In this document: positions 8,818 through 17,629 of the stretch, in pieces | Layout of the letters: every line of letters starts with the position of its first letter | Position numbering within the stretch: position 1 is the first letter of the stretch | NCBI RefSeq assembly: GCF_001421805.1 | Contig: NZ_LMLC01000002.1 | Span: 124,001-188,000, forward strand | Length of the DNA: 64,000 bases | Source: Sphingomonas sp. Leaf34 | Lineage (GTDB): Bacteria; Pseudomonadota; Alphaproteobacteria; Sphingomonadales; Sphingomonadaceae | Reading direction: 5' to 3' | Made by a program: the position numbers and the translations under genes | Notes under the pieces: generated by a model | Database searches by the model: none | Seen by the model: the letters and a program-made list of their open reading frames with translations, nothing else | Told to the model about the DNA's origin: nothing

Positions 8818-10304
8818 GCGAGCACGACACGCATCACGAGGTCGACCTCCTCGTCATCGGCGGGGGCGTCAACGGCACCGGGATCGCCCGCGATGCAGCC
8901 GGTCGCGGGCTGAAGGTCATGCTGGTCGAGCAAGACGACCTGGCCGCGCATACGTCGTCGGCAAGCTCGAAGCTGATCCATGGCGGTCTGCGCTATCTTG
9001 AGATGTACGAATTCCGACTGGTCCGCGAAGCGCTCGAAGAGCGCGAAAAACTGCTCGACATCGCACCGCATCTGATCCGTGGCATGCGGTTCGTGATGCC
9101 GCTGGCCAAGGGCATGAGGCCCGCGTGGCTGATCCGTATCGGCCTTCTCCTGTACGATAACATCGGCGGTCGCAGCCGGCTGCCCAAGTCGATCGGTGTC
9201 CGGCTCGATCGCACCGACTGGGGCCGGGGACTGAAGCCGGTCCGGCGCGGTTTCGTCTATTCGGACGGCTGGGTCGACGATGCGCGGCTGGTCGTGCTGA
9301 ACGCGCTCGACGCGGCCGAACGCGGCGCCGATATCCGCACGCACGTGAAGTTCGAAGGGGCGACGCGCGAAGCCGACCATTGGGCGTGCCGACTGGGCGA
9401 TGGCAGCATCGTCCGCGCGCGTGCGATCGCCAACACGTCGGGCCCCTGGGTCGGTCAGGTCCTCGGTGACATGCCCGAAGCCCAGCACGAGCGCCCACCG
9501 CGGCTGGTCAAGGGCAGCCACATCGTCGTGCCGCAGCTGTTCGCGGGCGACCATGCCTTCATCCTCCAGAACGCCGACAAACGCGTGATCTTCGCGATCC
9601 CGTATCAGGGCGACCTGACGCTGGTCGGCACCACCGACAAGCCGTTCGACGGTGACCCCTCCGCGCCGACGATCGATCCCGACGAGACCGAGTATCTGTG
9701 CGCCAGCGTGAACCGCTATTTCACGCGGCAGACCGCGCCCGCCGACGTGGTCACGAGCTATTCGGGCGTGCGGCCGCTGTTCGACGACGGCAACGCGAAC
9801 GCATCCGAGGTCACGCGCGACTATGTTCTGAAGCTCGGCACGCGTGAAAGCCCGCAGATCCTGTCCGCATTCGGCGGCAAGATCACGACCTATCGCCGGC
9901 TGTCCGAACACGCCTTGGACGAACTGGCACCGTTCCTCCCGCCGATGGGGCCGCAATGGACCGCCGACGCACCGCTCCCCGGCGGGGACGTGCCGCCCGG
10001 CGGGATCGCCGCGTTCGCGGATACGGTTGCGAGGCGTTGGCCGTTCCTCGGCGATGCCACGGCACTTCGCATGACGCACGCTTATGGCACGCGGATCGGC
10101 GACGTGATGGGGGATGCGACCAGTATCGAGGATCTCGGCGACGGCCTGTCGACCCGCGAAGTCGACTATCTCGTCGCGAAGGAATGGGCGCGGTCGGTCG
10201 ACGACATCCTGTGGCGGCGGACCAAGCTCGGCATCCACGGCGGCGAAACGCTGCGCGACGCGGTGGCGGCATATCTGAAAAGATCGGGCATCGTTACGGT
10301 CTGA
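8814..10304 (+). CDS. glpD: Aerobic glycerol-3-phosphate dehydrogenase
   Basis: A 496-residue FAD-dependent enzyme that oxidises glycerol 3-phosphate to dihydroxyacetone phosphate at the inner membrane, feeding electrons to ubiquinone. The N-terminus has the dinucleotide-binding 'GGGVNGTGIARDAAGRG' followed by 'EQDDLAAHTSSASSKLIHGG', both diagnostic of GlpD; 'LVGTTDKPFDGD' and 'SGVRPLFDDG' also fit. The C-terminal domain (about 385-496) is present. It completes the glp operon. No GlpR repressor lies next to it. Confidence 0.97.
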   Translation: MSEHDTHHEVDLLVIGGGVNGTGIARDAAGRGLKVMLVEQDDLAAHTSSASSKLIHGGLRYLEMYEFRLVREALEEREKLLDIAPHLIRGMRFVMPLAKGMRPAWLIRIGLLLYDNIGGRSRLPKSIGVRLDRTDWGRGLKPVRRGFVYSDGWVDDARLVVLNALDAAERGADIRTHVKFEGATREADHWACRLGDGSIVRARAIANTSGPWVGQVLGDMPEAQHERPPRLVKGSHIVVPQLFAGDHAFILQNADKRVIFAIPYQGDLTLVGTTDKPFDGDPSAPTIDPDETEYLCASVNRYFTRQTAPADVVTSYSGVRPLFDDGNANASEVTRDYVLKLGTRESPQILSAFGGKITTYRRLSEHALDELAPFLPPMGPQWTADAPLPGGDVPPGGIAAFADTVARRWPFLGDATALRMTHAYGTRIGDVMGDATSIEDLGDGLSTREVDYLVAKEWARSVDDILWRRTKLGIHGGETLRDAVAAYLKRSGIVTV

Positions 10305-10469
10305 GCGATCTTCTTGCGAAGAGCCAAGGGGGCGGTCGAAGCCATCAATCTGGAGCAAAGATCGGGAACGCCATGACATCGGCGATGGCACAGTTTCGCG
10401 CTGGCATCAGTTCTCCTCGGCGCACAGCCCGGGGTAGGGCGACGCCGTAGCACTGCAAGGGACGAACGC

Positions 10470-10826
10470 GTGACGGTTCAACTATACGGCATTGCCAATT
10501 GCGACACGATGAAGAAGGCGCGGCGGTGGCTCGACGACCACGGCGTCTCCTATGTCTTCCACGATTACAAAAAGACCGGTGCCGACGCGGCGCTGGTGCG
10601 GCACTGGGTGGAAACGCTGGGGTGGGAAACCGTGCTCAACCGCGCGGGCACCACGTTCCGCAAACTTCCCGAAGCCGACCGTGTCGACCTGGACGCCAGC
10701 ACGGCGATCGCGCTGATGCTGGCGCAACCCTCGATGATCAAGCGCCCGATCCTCGACACGGGCGAGACGCTGCTGGCCGGCTTCGATCCAAAGCGGTATG
10801 AGGCGGTGGGACTGGGGAACGGCTGA
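10470..10826 (+). CDS. ArsC/Spx-family reductase-like protein (YffB type)
   Basis: A 118-residue thioredoxin-fold protein of the ArsC family. 'LYGIANCDTMKKARRWLDD' carries a single Cys in the NCDT motif as in YffB, not the Cys-x5-Arg of true arsenate reductases; 'FRKLPEADR' and 'MLAQPSMIKRPILD' match the family's C-terminal core. The GTG start has AAGGGA upstream. The role of YffB proteins is not settled (proposed glutathione-dependent thiol reductase). A DUF427 gene follows after 11 bp, probably in the same transcript. Confidence 0.88.
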   Translation: MTVQLYGIANCDTMKKARRWLDDHGVSYVFHDYKKTGADAALVRHWVETLGWETVLNRAGTTFRKLPEADRVDLDASTAIALMLAQPSMIKRPILDTGETLLAGFDPKRYEAVGLGNG

Positions 10827-10837
10827 AGGAGATCGGC

Positions 10838-11119
10838 ATGCCTGTTGCGACATGGAACGGCCAAGAGATCGCACGCTCGGACGATACCGTCGTCGTCGAG
10901 GGCAACCCGTATTTCCCCGCGGACAGCGTTGATCCGGCACTGCTGGAGGATAGTGCGACGCAGTCGAGCTGCCCCTGGAAGGGCGTGGCGCACTACAAGA
11001 CGCTGGTCGTCGACGGGAAGCGCAACGTCGATGCGATCTGGTATTATCCCGATCCCAAGCCCGCCGCCGCCGAGATCAAGGGACGGTACGCTTTCTGGAA
11101 GGGTGTGTCGGTCCGCTAA
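10838..11119 (+). CDS. DUF427 domain-containing protein
   Basis: A 93-residue cytosolic protein filling the whole DUF427 fold. Family features: 'EGNPYFPADSV', 'STCPWKG'-like 'SSCPWKGVAHYKTLVVDG', and 'AIWYYPDPKPAAAEIKG' followed by 'AFWKGV'. No function is established for the family. The ATG start has GAAGGAG at ideal spacing and the gene lies just downstream of the YffB-type gene. Confidence 0.9.
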   Translation: MPVATWNGQEIARSDDTVVVEGNPYFPADSVDPALLEDSATQSSCPWKGVAHYKTLVVDGKRNVDAIWYYPDPKPAAAEIKGRYAFWKGVSVR

Positions 11120-11343
11120 GGTGTGCAGCCTCGTGATGTGTCGTCCTTCGGACGAATTTCGCGAGGCGCCCATCATCAGGTATAGCGAGTCTTGGAAGGG
11201 GGGATCAGCGCTCGCGGCGGTATCGCACCGGTCATGGCGAATACGCGCTGAAAGTCTTTGCCTTGCGACCGGGGGCGCAAAGTCACGGGGACACAACGCG
11301 CGAAAAGCCTACCCGCTTCTCCTTCCCGATCGACCAAGGCTAA

Positions 11344-11366
11344 CCGCCCCGCCGAGGCGGGGGCGG
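11344..11366. terminator. GC-rich inverted repeat between convergent genes
   Basis: CCGCCCCGCC is followed closely by its complement with one bulged G (GGCGGGGGCGG). It lies just past the metallopeptidase stop and downstream of the DUF427 gene, so it may end both transcripts, although no T-tract follows on either strand. Confidence 0.3.
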
Positions 11367-11374
11367 CGTTGCAG

Positions 11375-12292
11375 TCAGATCGCGCCCGAGAACGTGTCGC
11401 ACTGCGCGGGGTCGCCACTGTCCAGACCGCGCTTCAGCCACGACTGGCGTTGCGCCGACGAGCCGTGTGTGAAGCTGTCGGGCACCACGCGACCCTGCGA
11501 TTGCTTCTGCAGCGTATCGTCGCCGATCGCCTGCGCCGCGGTCATGCCCTCCTCGATATCGCCCGCCTCGAGCCGCGACCGGTTCGCCGCCGCCCAGACG
11601 CCTGCATAGCAGTCGGCCTGTAGTTCCAGCCGGACCGACAGCGCATTGCCCTCGGTCTCGCTGGCCTGACGCTGCGCCTGCTGGACTTGCGCGTTGGTGC
11701 CGAGCAGCTTCTGGATGTGATGGCCGAACTCATGCGCGATCACGTAATCCTGCGCGAAGTCGCCATTGGCCTTGAACCGTGTCGAGAGCTCGTTGAAGAA
11801 GCTGGTGTCGAGATAGATGCCCTGGTCGGTCGGGCAATAGAACGGCCCCATCGCCGACTGCGCCGCGCCGCAACCCGACTGGCCGTTGCCGTCGAAGAAG
11901 ACGAGCTTGGGCGCTTCGAAACGCTGGCCGTTTTTCTGGAAGATCGCTTCCCAGGTGTTGTCGGCCGAGCTGAACGCGTTGCACGCGGCCTTGCTCTCGG
12001 GCGTCAGGTTGCAGCTCGACGTCGTGTCGGTGCCCGCGCGCGGCGACCCGCTCTGCGTGGTCGGGGCGGAGGACTGGCCGCCACCGAGCAGGCCGCCGAG
12101 CCCGCCCATGCCACCGAAGACCGCCATCAGGATCAACACGACGACGATGCCGCCGCACCCAAAGCGGCTGCCGATCATCGGCAACAGGCCCATCAACAGT
12201 CCGCCGCCACCGCCGAAGCCGCCGCCGCCGCCGCCGCCCGAGCCGCGCTGGTCCTCGACGTTAATGTTCGGATCGTAATCGTCGAGCCGCAT
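11375..12292 (-). CDS. Neutral zinc metallopeptidase, YpfJ family (membrane-anchored)
   Basis: A 305-residue protein with a glycine-rich N-terminus (about 17-32), one membrane segment (about 47-62, 'GGIVVVLILMAVFGG') and a peptidase domain from about residue 90. The zinc-site motif 'HEFGHHIQ' and the downstream 'ELQADCYAGVWA' (third ligand Glu/Asp region) are intact, so it should be active. Four conserved cysteines flank the core ('SGCGAAQ', 'FYCPTDQG'). Family length and layout fit YpfJ/KPN_02809 proteins, whose substrates are unknown. The active domain probably faces the periplasm. Confidence 0.92.
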   Translation of the reverse strand: MRLDDYDPNINVEDQRGSGGGGGGGFGGGGGLLMGLLPMIGSRFGCGGIVVVLILMAVFGGMGGLGGLLGGGQSSAPTTQSGSPRAGTDTTSSCNLTPESKAACNAFSSADNTWEAIFQKNGQRFEAPKLVFFDGNGQSGCGAAQSAMGPFYCPTDQGIYLDTSFFNELSTRFKANGDFAQDYVIAHEFGHHIQKLLGTNAQVQQAQRQASETEGNALSVRLELQADCYAGVWAAANRSRLEAGDIEEGMTAAQAIGDDTLQKQSQGRVVPDSFTHGSSAQRQSWLKRGLDSGDPAQCDTFSGAI

Positions 12293-12394
12293 GAAAATGC
12301 CCCTTTTCGTTTCTGCTTGGGAACGAAATGCGCAAGGTGGCGCTAGAGTTGCACGGCAGCTCGATCAGCTGCGCCAAAGCGATGGGGAGTGCGC

Positions 12395-13180
12395 ATGTTC
12401 CTGAAAGGCAAGACCGCGGTCATCACCGGATCCACATCGGGGATCGGACTGGCCTATGCCAAGGCGTTTGCAGCCGAAGGCGCCGCGGTGGTGCTCAACG
12501 GCTTCGGCGACGCCGCGGCGATCGAGGCCGATCGCGCGGCACTGGCGCGGACCAGCGGTGCGGTAGCGCTGTACGATCCGGCCGACATGACGAAGCCCGA
12601 CGAGATCGCTGCGATGGTCGCGCGCGCCGCGTCCGAGACCGGCAGCGTCGACATCGTCGTCAACAACGCGGGCATCCAGCACGTCGCCGGGATCGCCGAC
12701 TTCCCGATCGACCGGTTCGACGCGATCATCGCGATCAACCTGTCGTCCGCGTGGCACATGATGCGCGCTGCCGTCCCGCTGATGCGCCAGAGCGGATGGG
12801 GGCGGATCATCTCTACCGCGTCCGCGCATTCGCTGGTCGCGAGCCCGAACAAGTCCGCCTACGTCATGGCAAAGCACGCGATCGCCGGGCTGACCAAGAC
12901 CATCGCGCTGGAAACCGCGACAGACGGCATCACCGTCAACTGCATCTCGCCCGGCTATGTCTGGACGCCACTGGTCGAGAATCAAATTCCCGACACGATG
13001 GCGGCACGCGGCCTGACGCGCGATCAGGTCATGAACGACGTCCTGCTCGCGGCGCAACCAACCAAGGAATTCGTCACCCCTGAACAGGTTGCCGCATTCG
13101 CACTGTTTCTGTGTCGCGACGAGGCCAAGGCGATCACCGGCGCCAACCTATCGATGGACGGCGGCTGGACCGCAGCGTGA
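12395..13180 (+). CDS. Short-chain dehydrogenase, probable 3-hydroxybutyrate dehydrogenase
   Basis: A 261-residue SDR that likely interconverts 3-hydroxybutyrate and acetoacetate with NAD. Visible are the cofactor loop 'TGSTSGIGLAYA', 'NNAGIQHV', catalytic Ser in 'STASAHSLVAS' and the Tyr-x3-Lys 'SAYVMAKHA'; 'GITVNCISPGYVWTPLVE' and the C-terminal 'GANLSMDGGWTAA' are typical of the hydroxybutyrate dehydrogenase branch. ATG 12395 is preferred over GTG 12389 because GGGGAG lies at normal spacing. The substrate assignment would fit PHB turnover but no PHB gene is adjacent. Confidence 0.88.
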   Translation: MFLKGKTAVITGSTSGIGLAYAKAFAAEGAAVVLNGFGDAAAIEADRAALARTSGAVALYDPADMTKPDEIAAMVARAASETGSVDIVVNNAGIQHVAGIADFPIDRFDAIIAINLSSAWHMMRAAVPLMRQSGWGRIISTASAHSLVASPNKSAYVMAKHAIAGLTKTIALETATDGITVNCISPGYVWTPLVENQIPDTMAARGLTRDQVMNDVLLAAQPTKEFVTPEQVAAFALFLCRDEAKAITGANLSMDGGWTAA

Positions 13181-13296
13181 CCCAAGCCCGCGCCCCCATC
13201 GCCAAACCCACCAGCACTCGACGCGATACCCGCCTGGCAACAGCCCCAACACTGCGACAGTCGACGATACGGACCCCGTTCGGCACGGCGCTATGG

Positions 13297-13908
13297 ATGA
13301 TCATATTGGCCGTTGGGGGAGGCGTAAGTGGGATGCGGGCCGCGGCGGCGGCACCCGTGCGCGATCGCGCGGACGTCGATGTCGATTGGCGCAGCGTCGC
13401 GACCTCTGCGGATCGTGGGCGGATACGCGGATGGCGCGGCGCATGGATCGCGGCACTCGCGCAGGTCGATCCGCTGGAGATCGTGCAGGACCCCGCGCTG
13501 TTCAATCCCGATCGTTCGATGGTCAATCCGCTGCCGCCGGCGGGGCCGTATCGGTGTCGCACCTATAAGTTGGGCGCGCGGGCCGGTATCGGGCCGACCT
13601 TCACGGCATCGGGATGGTTCGCATGCCGGATCGGTACCGCCGGCGGCGAGGCGGTAGTAAGCCTCGTCAAGCTCGACGGATCGCAGCGGCCGGTGGGGAC
13701 GATCTTCGCCGACACCACGTCGCGTGCCATCTTTCTCGGGACGATGGAACTCGGCGATGAGACGCGCGCAATGCGGTATGGGCATGACGCGAACCGCGAC
13801 ATGGCGGGGCTCATCGAACGGATCGGCGCGCAGCGGTGGCGCGTCGTGTTGCCCTATCCGCGGTTTGAATCGTTGCTCGATGTGGTCGAGCTGGTGCCAG
13901 CGACGTAA
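13297..13908 (+). CDS. DUF4893 domain-containing exported protein
   Basis: About 203 residues from ATG 13297. The N-terminus is a short hydrophobic, alanine-rich signal-like stretch; the mature part matches DUF4893 proteins of sphingomonads: 'DWRSVATSADRGRIRGWR', 'GPYRCRTYKLG', 'FACRI', 'LDGSQRPVGTIF', 'FLGTMELGDETRAMRYG' and a closing 'PRFESLLDVVELV'. Three Cys-containing segments could be oxidised in the periplasm. Function unknown. The start is uncertain: a GTG at 13177 overlaps the SDR stop (GTGA) and would add 40 residues ahead of the hydrophobic segment, implying translational coupling. Confidence 0.82.
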   Translation: MIILAVGGGVSGMRAAAAAPVRDRADVDVDWRSVATSADRGRIRGWRGAWIAALAQVDPLEIVQDPALFNPDRSMVNPLPPAGPYRCRTYKLGARAGIGPTFTASGWFACRIGTAGGEAVVSLVKLDGSQRPVGTIFADTTSRAIFLGTMELGDETRAMRYGHDANRDMAGLIERIGAQRWRVVLPYPRFESLLDVVELVPAT

Positions 13909-13937
13909 AGCGCGCGCCGGCGACCATGCGCTCCGCT

Positions 13938-14675
13938 CTAGAGCGGCGCAGCGGCCAAGGGCGACGGCGTGGTCACAGGCGGCATTCCCGACGCATCGGG
14001 CGCAGCCGCGGCGAATCCCGGCGTGGCGGAACCCAGTGCGGCGGGATCAGATGCGGCAGCCCCCGACACGGCGGGCGCCGTCACGGGCGACGTCACGGGC
14101 GACGGAGTCGACGTGATCGGGCCTAGGCTCGCCAGATACGCGTTACCGTGCAACCCGACCGGAATGACCCGCCCCGCGTTCCCCGCCTCCACTGCCTTCA
14201 GATATGAACGCGGTTTCTTCATCAGACCGGGTTGATCGAGCGCCGATAGCCCCACCAGTCGTGCCGCCTCTTTGACGAAGGTGACGCAATTATGGTCGGC
14301 GACGCGATAGACGCTGTCGGGCTTGCCTTCGCTCCATGCGTCGACCAACCCAAGTATCGCGGTATATTGCGCACCGGTCATGACCACCGAGAACTGCGCA
14401 TCGCTGCCCTTGATGTAGAAGGGCGTGGCAATATCGAGCTTGCCGGCGACCGGCTTGAACAACAGCGCAGGCGTCAGCGACTTGGCGGTAAAGCCGAAGT
14501 TCGCATCGACGGGCGCGCCACCGGCGTCGGCGACGCCGCGCAACGTGAAAAACGCATGCGGAAAGCTGTTGCCAAGCTCATGGCTCCAGAAGGTAATGGT
14601 GACCGCTGCCTGGGCAGGTTGGACACATCCGAGACACAGGGCGAGCAGGGCGACAAAGCGCAGCAGCGAGTTCAT
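13938..14675 (-). CDS. Exported protein of unknown function with NlpC/DUF4105-like 'NC..F' motif
   Basis: A 245-residue protein with a signal peptide (residues 1-23, ending 'VQPAQA') and a Pro/Ala/Thr-rich C-terminal tail (about 190-245) that looks unstructured. The core contains 'DHNCVTFVKEAARLVGL', a Cys in the context seen in papain-like NlpC/P60 and DUF4105 proteins, and an early His in 'FWSHELGNSFPHAFFTLRG', so a cysteine hydrolase is possible. The family was not recognised with certainty. It is convergent with the DUF4893 gene and followed downstream by no obvious partner. Confidence 0.7.
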   Translation of the reverse strand: MNSLLRFVALLALCLGCVQPAQAAVTITFWSHELGNSFPHAFFTLRGVADAGGAPVDANFGFTAKSLTPALLFKPVAGKLDIATPFYIKGSDAQFSVVMTGAQYTAILGLVDAWSEGKPDSVYRVADHNCVTFVKEAARLVGLSALDQPGLMKKPRSYLKAVEAGNAGRVIPVGLHGNAYLASLGPITSTPSPVTSPVTAPAVSGAAASDPAALGSATPGFAAAAPDASGMPPVTTPSPLAAAPL

Positions 14676-14731
14676 GACCCGCCATTATTAATAAATGTCG
14701 AGCGTTGCCAGTGTCTTGGTGCTGATTTTGA

Positions 14732-15718
14732 TCAGTTCGGCGCGGTATTCTCTCCATCCGCAGCGCGCGCCGAGTGCGCCGGGGCGAGGACGGCGTTCTC
14801 GCGCTTCTCGGGCCTGATGTAGATCGACGACAGGGTCGGGACCGCGGCGCGCAATTCGGTTTCCATCGCCTCGATCATGGTCTCGCCGTCGCCCATCGTC
14901 ACCGAATCGTCGAAGTCCGCGCTGATCGCTGCAAAGATGCTTTCTGGGGCGGTATGGATCGTGCGGACATGGTTCACCGAGACGATCGCGGGATGCGCGG
15001 CGACGATTGTGCGGATCGTCGCGATCACCGCCGGGTCGGCGCGCTCGCCGATCAACAGGCCCTTCGACTCACGAGCGAGCAGGACCGCGACCATCGCGAG
15101 GATCACACCGATCGCGATCGAGGCGGCGCCATCGATCCAGGGCTGGTTGAACGCATGGCTGGCCCAGATGCCGATTCCGGCGATCACGAGTCCGGCCAGC
15201 GCGGCCGAATCCTCGAACAATACGATGAACCCGGCCGGGTCCTTCGACCGATGAATCGCGTCCCACCAGCCAAGATCACCCTTGGCCTTGGCGAATTCCC
15301 GCATCGCGATCGTCCAACTGCTGCCCTCGAGCGCGAACGAGATCGCCAGCACGACATAGGCAACGGTCGGGCTGGTCATCGGCTCGGGTTCGCGGATATG
15401 GCGCCAGCCCTCGAAGATCGACACGCCCGCGCCGATCGCGAAGATCAGGATCGCGACGACGAATGCCCAGAAATAGAGTTCGCGACCATAGCCGAACGGA
15501 TGCGCGTCATCGGCGGGGCGCTTGGCCTTTTTCTGCCCGTAGAGCAGCAGGACCTGATTGCCGCTGTCGACCACCGAATGGACGCCTTCGGTCAGCATCG
15601 ACGACGAACCGGTCATCCCGGCGGCAACGAATTTAGCCACGCCGATCCCAAGATTGGCGGCGAGGGCACCGTAGAGGACGATGTCGTCCTTGATGCGAGC
15701 GGTCAGTGTCTTGGCCAT
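14732..15718 (-). CDS. Cation diffusion facilitator (CDF) family transporter
   Basis: A 328-residue inner-membrane divalent-cation/proton antiporter. The metal-site motif 'EGVHSVVDSGNQ' (HxxxD) sits in TM2, followed by 'HPFGYGRE'; a second metal-site helix has 'FEDSAALAGLVIAG' (ExxA/D variant). Six hydrophobic segments precede a cytoplasmic domain (about 205-300) with 'VNHVRTIHTAPESIFAAISADF'. This layout is that of the CDF branch annotated for Zn/Co/Mn export; the metal cannot be fixed by sight. Confidence 0.92.
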   Translation of the reverse strand: MAKTLTARIKDDIVLYGALAANLGIGVAKFVAAGMTGSSSMLTEGVHSVVDSGNQVLLLYGQKKAKRPADDAHPFGYGRELYFWAFVVAILIFAIGAGVSIFEGWRHIREPEPMTSPTVAYVVLAISFALEGSSWTIAMREFAKAKGDLGWWDAIHRSKDPAGFIVLFEDSAALAGLVIAGIGIWASHAFNQPWIDGAASIAIGVILAMVAVLLARESKGLLIGERADPAVIATIRTIVAAHPAIVSVNHVRTIHTAPESIFAAISADFDDSVTMGDGETMIEAMETELRAAVPTLSSIYIRPEKRENAVLAPAHSARAADGENTAPN

Positions 15719-15825
15719 GCCGCCGTCCTACACGAGGGAGGGCGGTTGGAAAGGGGTGGCTTCGCAACAGGTTGGCGAAAGTGCCTGCGCCCCTTGCCGA
15801 CGAGCACGGGTCCGTAGAACAGGGA

Positions 15826-15856
15826 TGTCCGCCGGTGGACGAACCACCGGCGGGCG
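15826..15856 (-). terminator. Strong hairpin downstream of the 54-aa gene
   Basis: A 13-pair stem (core CCGCCGGTGG / CCACCGGCGG) with a 5-base loop lies 28 bp past the stop of the small minus-strand gene and before the CDF start. No T-tract follows on the minus strand, so it may be a processing or attenuating hairpin rather than a full terminator. Confidence 0.4.
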
Positions 15857-15883
15857 CCTTTCCTCCCCAGGAAACTGGCAGCG

Positions 15884-16048
15884 TCAGCCGAGTCGGCCGA
15901 GGCGGTGGTACAGCGCACTCATCCGCGTCAGCCGCGCGTCGTCGATCGAGGTGCGGCTGATCATCTCGCCAAGCACCTCCTTCATCAGCGCGAAATCGTT
16001 GGTCGAAAAGACGGCGCGGGCGCGAGGTTGTTCGGTGGTCGTCTGCAT
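15884..16048 (-). CDS. Small conserved-looking protein (54 aa), divergent from ScfR-type regulator
   Basis: Start ATG 16048 has an ideal AAGGAGG 8 bp upstream. The product is mostly helical, without signal peptide: 'NDFALMKEVLGEMISRTS' followed by 'RMSALYHRLGRLG'. The family was not recognised. It is transcribed away from the regulator at 16247 and both genes carry the octamer TCTGTAAA upstream in the same relative orientation, which suggests shared control. The frame is open further upstream but only this start has a ribosome-binding site. Confidence 0.65.
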   Translation of the reverse strand: MQTTTEQPRARAVFSTNDFALMKEVLGEMISRTSIDDARLTRMSALYHRLGRLG

Positions 16049-16090
16049 GGCTTGCCTCCTTCGATGGTGATCGATGATCTTGTCTCTCTC

Positions 16091-16098
16091 TTTACAGA
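16091..16098 (-). promoter_or_regulatory. TCTGTAAA octamer upstream of the 54-aa gene
   Basis: Reads TCTGTAAA on the minus strand, ending about 43 bp before ATG 16048. The same octamer lies before the divergent regulator. Candidate operator or promoter element. Confidence 0.35.
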
Positions 16099-16216
16099 GT
16101 GGCTGTATCGAGAAAGGCGATGCACAGTTCATAGCGGACATTTTCGTTGGGTTGGAACGCACTACCGTCATGCTCCAGCGTCGCGATGTCCGTGGCGCTT
16201 GCACCTGACGTGTCGA

Positions 16217-16224
16217 TCTGTAAA
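16217..16224 (+). promoter_or_regulatory. TCTGTAAA octamer upstream of scfR-type gene
   Basis: Ends 22 bp before ATG 16247, in the same orientation relative to the gene as the copy at 16091. The short distance fits an autoregulatory operator or a -10 region. Confidence 0.35.
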
Positions 16225-16246
16225 CATCGTGACAGGAGGGTTTGCG

Positions 16247-17629
16247 ATGGCGGAACGTAAATTGCTGGCGGGACACGCGATCCGTCGTTTGCGGCGCGGC
16301 GCAGGGCTGACGCAGGCGGCGATGGCCGACATGCTCGCGATCAGCCCGAGCTACCTCAACCTCGTCGAGCGCAACCAGCGGCCGATCTCGGCAACGTTGC
16401 TGATCAAGTTAGCGGAGAGCTTCGACTTCGACCCGCGCGCGCTGACCGCGGCCGAGCCGGGCGGCGGTGCGGATGCGATCCGGCGGCGGCTGGCGGATCC
16501 GATGTTCGCCGATCTCGAGATCGACCGCAACGAAGTCGAGGAATGGCTTGCCAGCGCGCCCGGCGGCGCGGCCGCGTTTGCGCGGGTGTTCGACCGGATC
16601 GGCGGCGGTGCCGCGGTCGAGGCGGGCGACGATCCGGTCACGCTTGTCCGCCGCGAGATCGAACGCTGGCGGAACCACTTTGCCGATCTCGACGCGGCGG
16701 CGGAGGCGCTGGCGGACGAACTGCGGCTGGGCGCGGGCGATCTCTACGGCGCGATTGCCGAGCGGCTGCGCGCGAAGCATGGCCTGACGATCCGCGTCCT
16801 GCCCGCCGATGTGTTGCCCGACACGCTCCGCCGGCTCGATCTTCATGCCCGCCAGCTTCAATTGAGCGAGATGCTCGACCCCGCCTCGCGGACGTTCGCG
16901 GTCGCGTTCCAGCTCGGGCAGATCGAGGCGAAGGCCGAGATTGACGCGCTGGCGGTCGGGGCCGGCTTTACCGATCGCGCGGCGGAACGGCTCTATCGCC
17001 GCCATCTGCTCGGCTATTTTGCCGCCGCGCTGATGATGCCTTATGCACGGTTCCTGCGCGGGTGCGAAACCACGGGCTACGACATCGAACTGCTGCAACG
17101 CCGGTTCGGCGCGGGGTTCGAGCAGGTCGCGCACCGGCTGACGACGTTGCAACGGGTCGGCGCGCGCGGGCTGTCCTTCTTCATGATCCGGATCGACCGC
17201 GCGGGGCAGGCATCGAAACGCTATCCCGGCGCGAGCAGCGCGACGCTGGTCGAAGCGGACGGGCGCTGTCCGCTGTGGCGCCTGCACCACGCGTTCGACC
17301 GACCGGGCAGTCTGATGGTCCAGCTTGTCGAACTCGAAGACGGCGCGCGCTGGCTGACGATGGCGCGGACGGTGACGCCGCAGGGGAGCCGCTTCGGCGA
17401 GGTCCATGCCGAGTTTGCGATCGGGCTCGGCGTCGCGGCATCGCAAGCGGGTGTGCTGGCTGCCGCGAGTGGCCTTGATCTCGCGGGCAGGGCGATGCCG
17501 ATCGGTCTGGGCTGCCGGGCCTGCTTCCGCAGCGATTGCCCGCAGCGGTCGATCGCGCCCGCCGGACGCGCGCTGCTGATCAACGACCGTGAGCGGCGGA
17601 CGTCCGCATTGACCTTCGCGGGTGACTGA
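16247..17629 (+). CDS. XRE-family transcriptional regulator of the ScfR/RamB (short-chain fatty acyl) type
   Basis: A 460-residue DNA-binding regulator. The XRE helix-turn-helix spans about residues 8-66 ('GAGLTQAAMADMLAISPSYL', 'LVERNQRPIS'). An IrrE/ImmA-like region follows (about 160-290; 'QLGQIEAKAEIDAL', 'LLGYFAAALMMPYARFL') and a C-terminal cysteine-bearing DUF2083 domain ('GLGCRACFRSDCPQRS'). This order is that of ScfR/PrpR/RamB proteins, which control acetate, propionate and glyoxylate metabolism in response to acyl-CoA. Length is normal. ATG 16247 has CAGGAGGG upstream. No metabolic target gene is next to it except the divergent 54-aa ORF. Confidence 0.92.
   Translation: MAERKLLAGHAIRRLRRGAGLTQAAMADMLAISPSYLNLVERNQRPISATLLIKLAESFDFDPRALTAAEPGGGADAIRRRLADPMFADLEIDRNEVEEWLASAPGGAAAFARVFDRIGGGAAVEAGDDPVTLVRREIERWRNHFADLDAAAEALADELRLGAGDLYGAIAERLRAKHGLTIRVLPADVLPDTLRRLDLHARQLQLSEMLDPASRTFAVAFQLGQIEAKAEIDALAVGAGFTDRAAERLYRRHLLGYFAAALMMPYARFLRGCETTGYDIELLQRRFGAGFEQVAHRLTTLQRVGARGLSFFMIRIDRAGQASKRYPGASSATLVEADGRCPLWRLHHAFDRPGSLMVQLVELEDGARWLTMARTVTPQGSRFGEVHAEFAIGLGVAASQAGVLAAASGLDLAGRAMPIGLGCRACFRSDCPQRSIAPAGRALLINDRERRTSALTFAGD

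Noticed and set aside
8472..10391. A 639-codon open frame antisense to glpD.
   Set aside because: Its translation mirrors the codon bias of glpD and shows no domain; glpK and glpD are unambiguous on the other strand.
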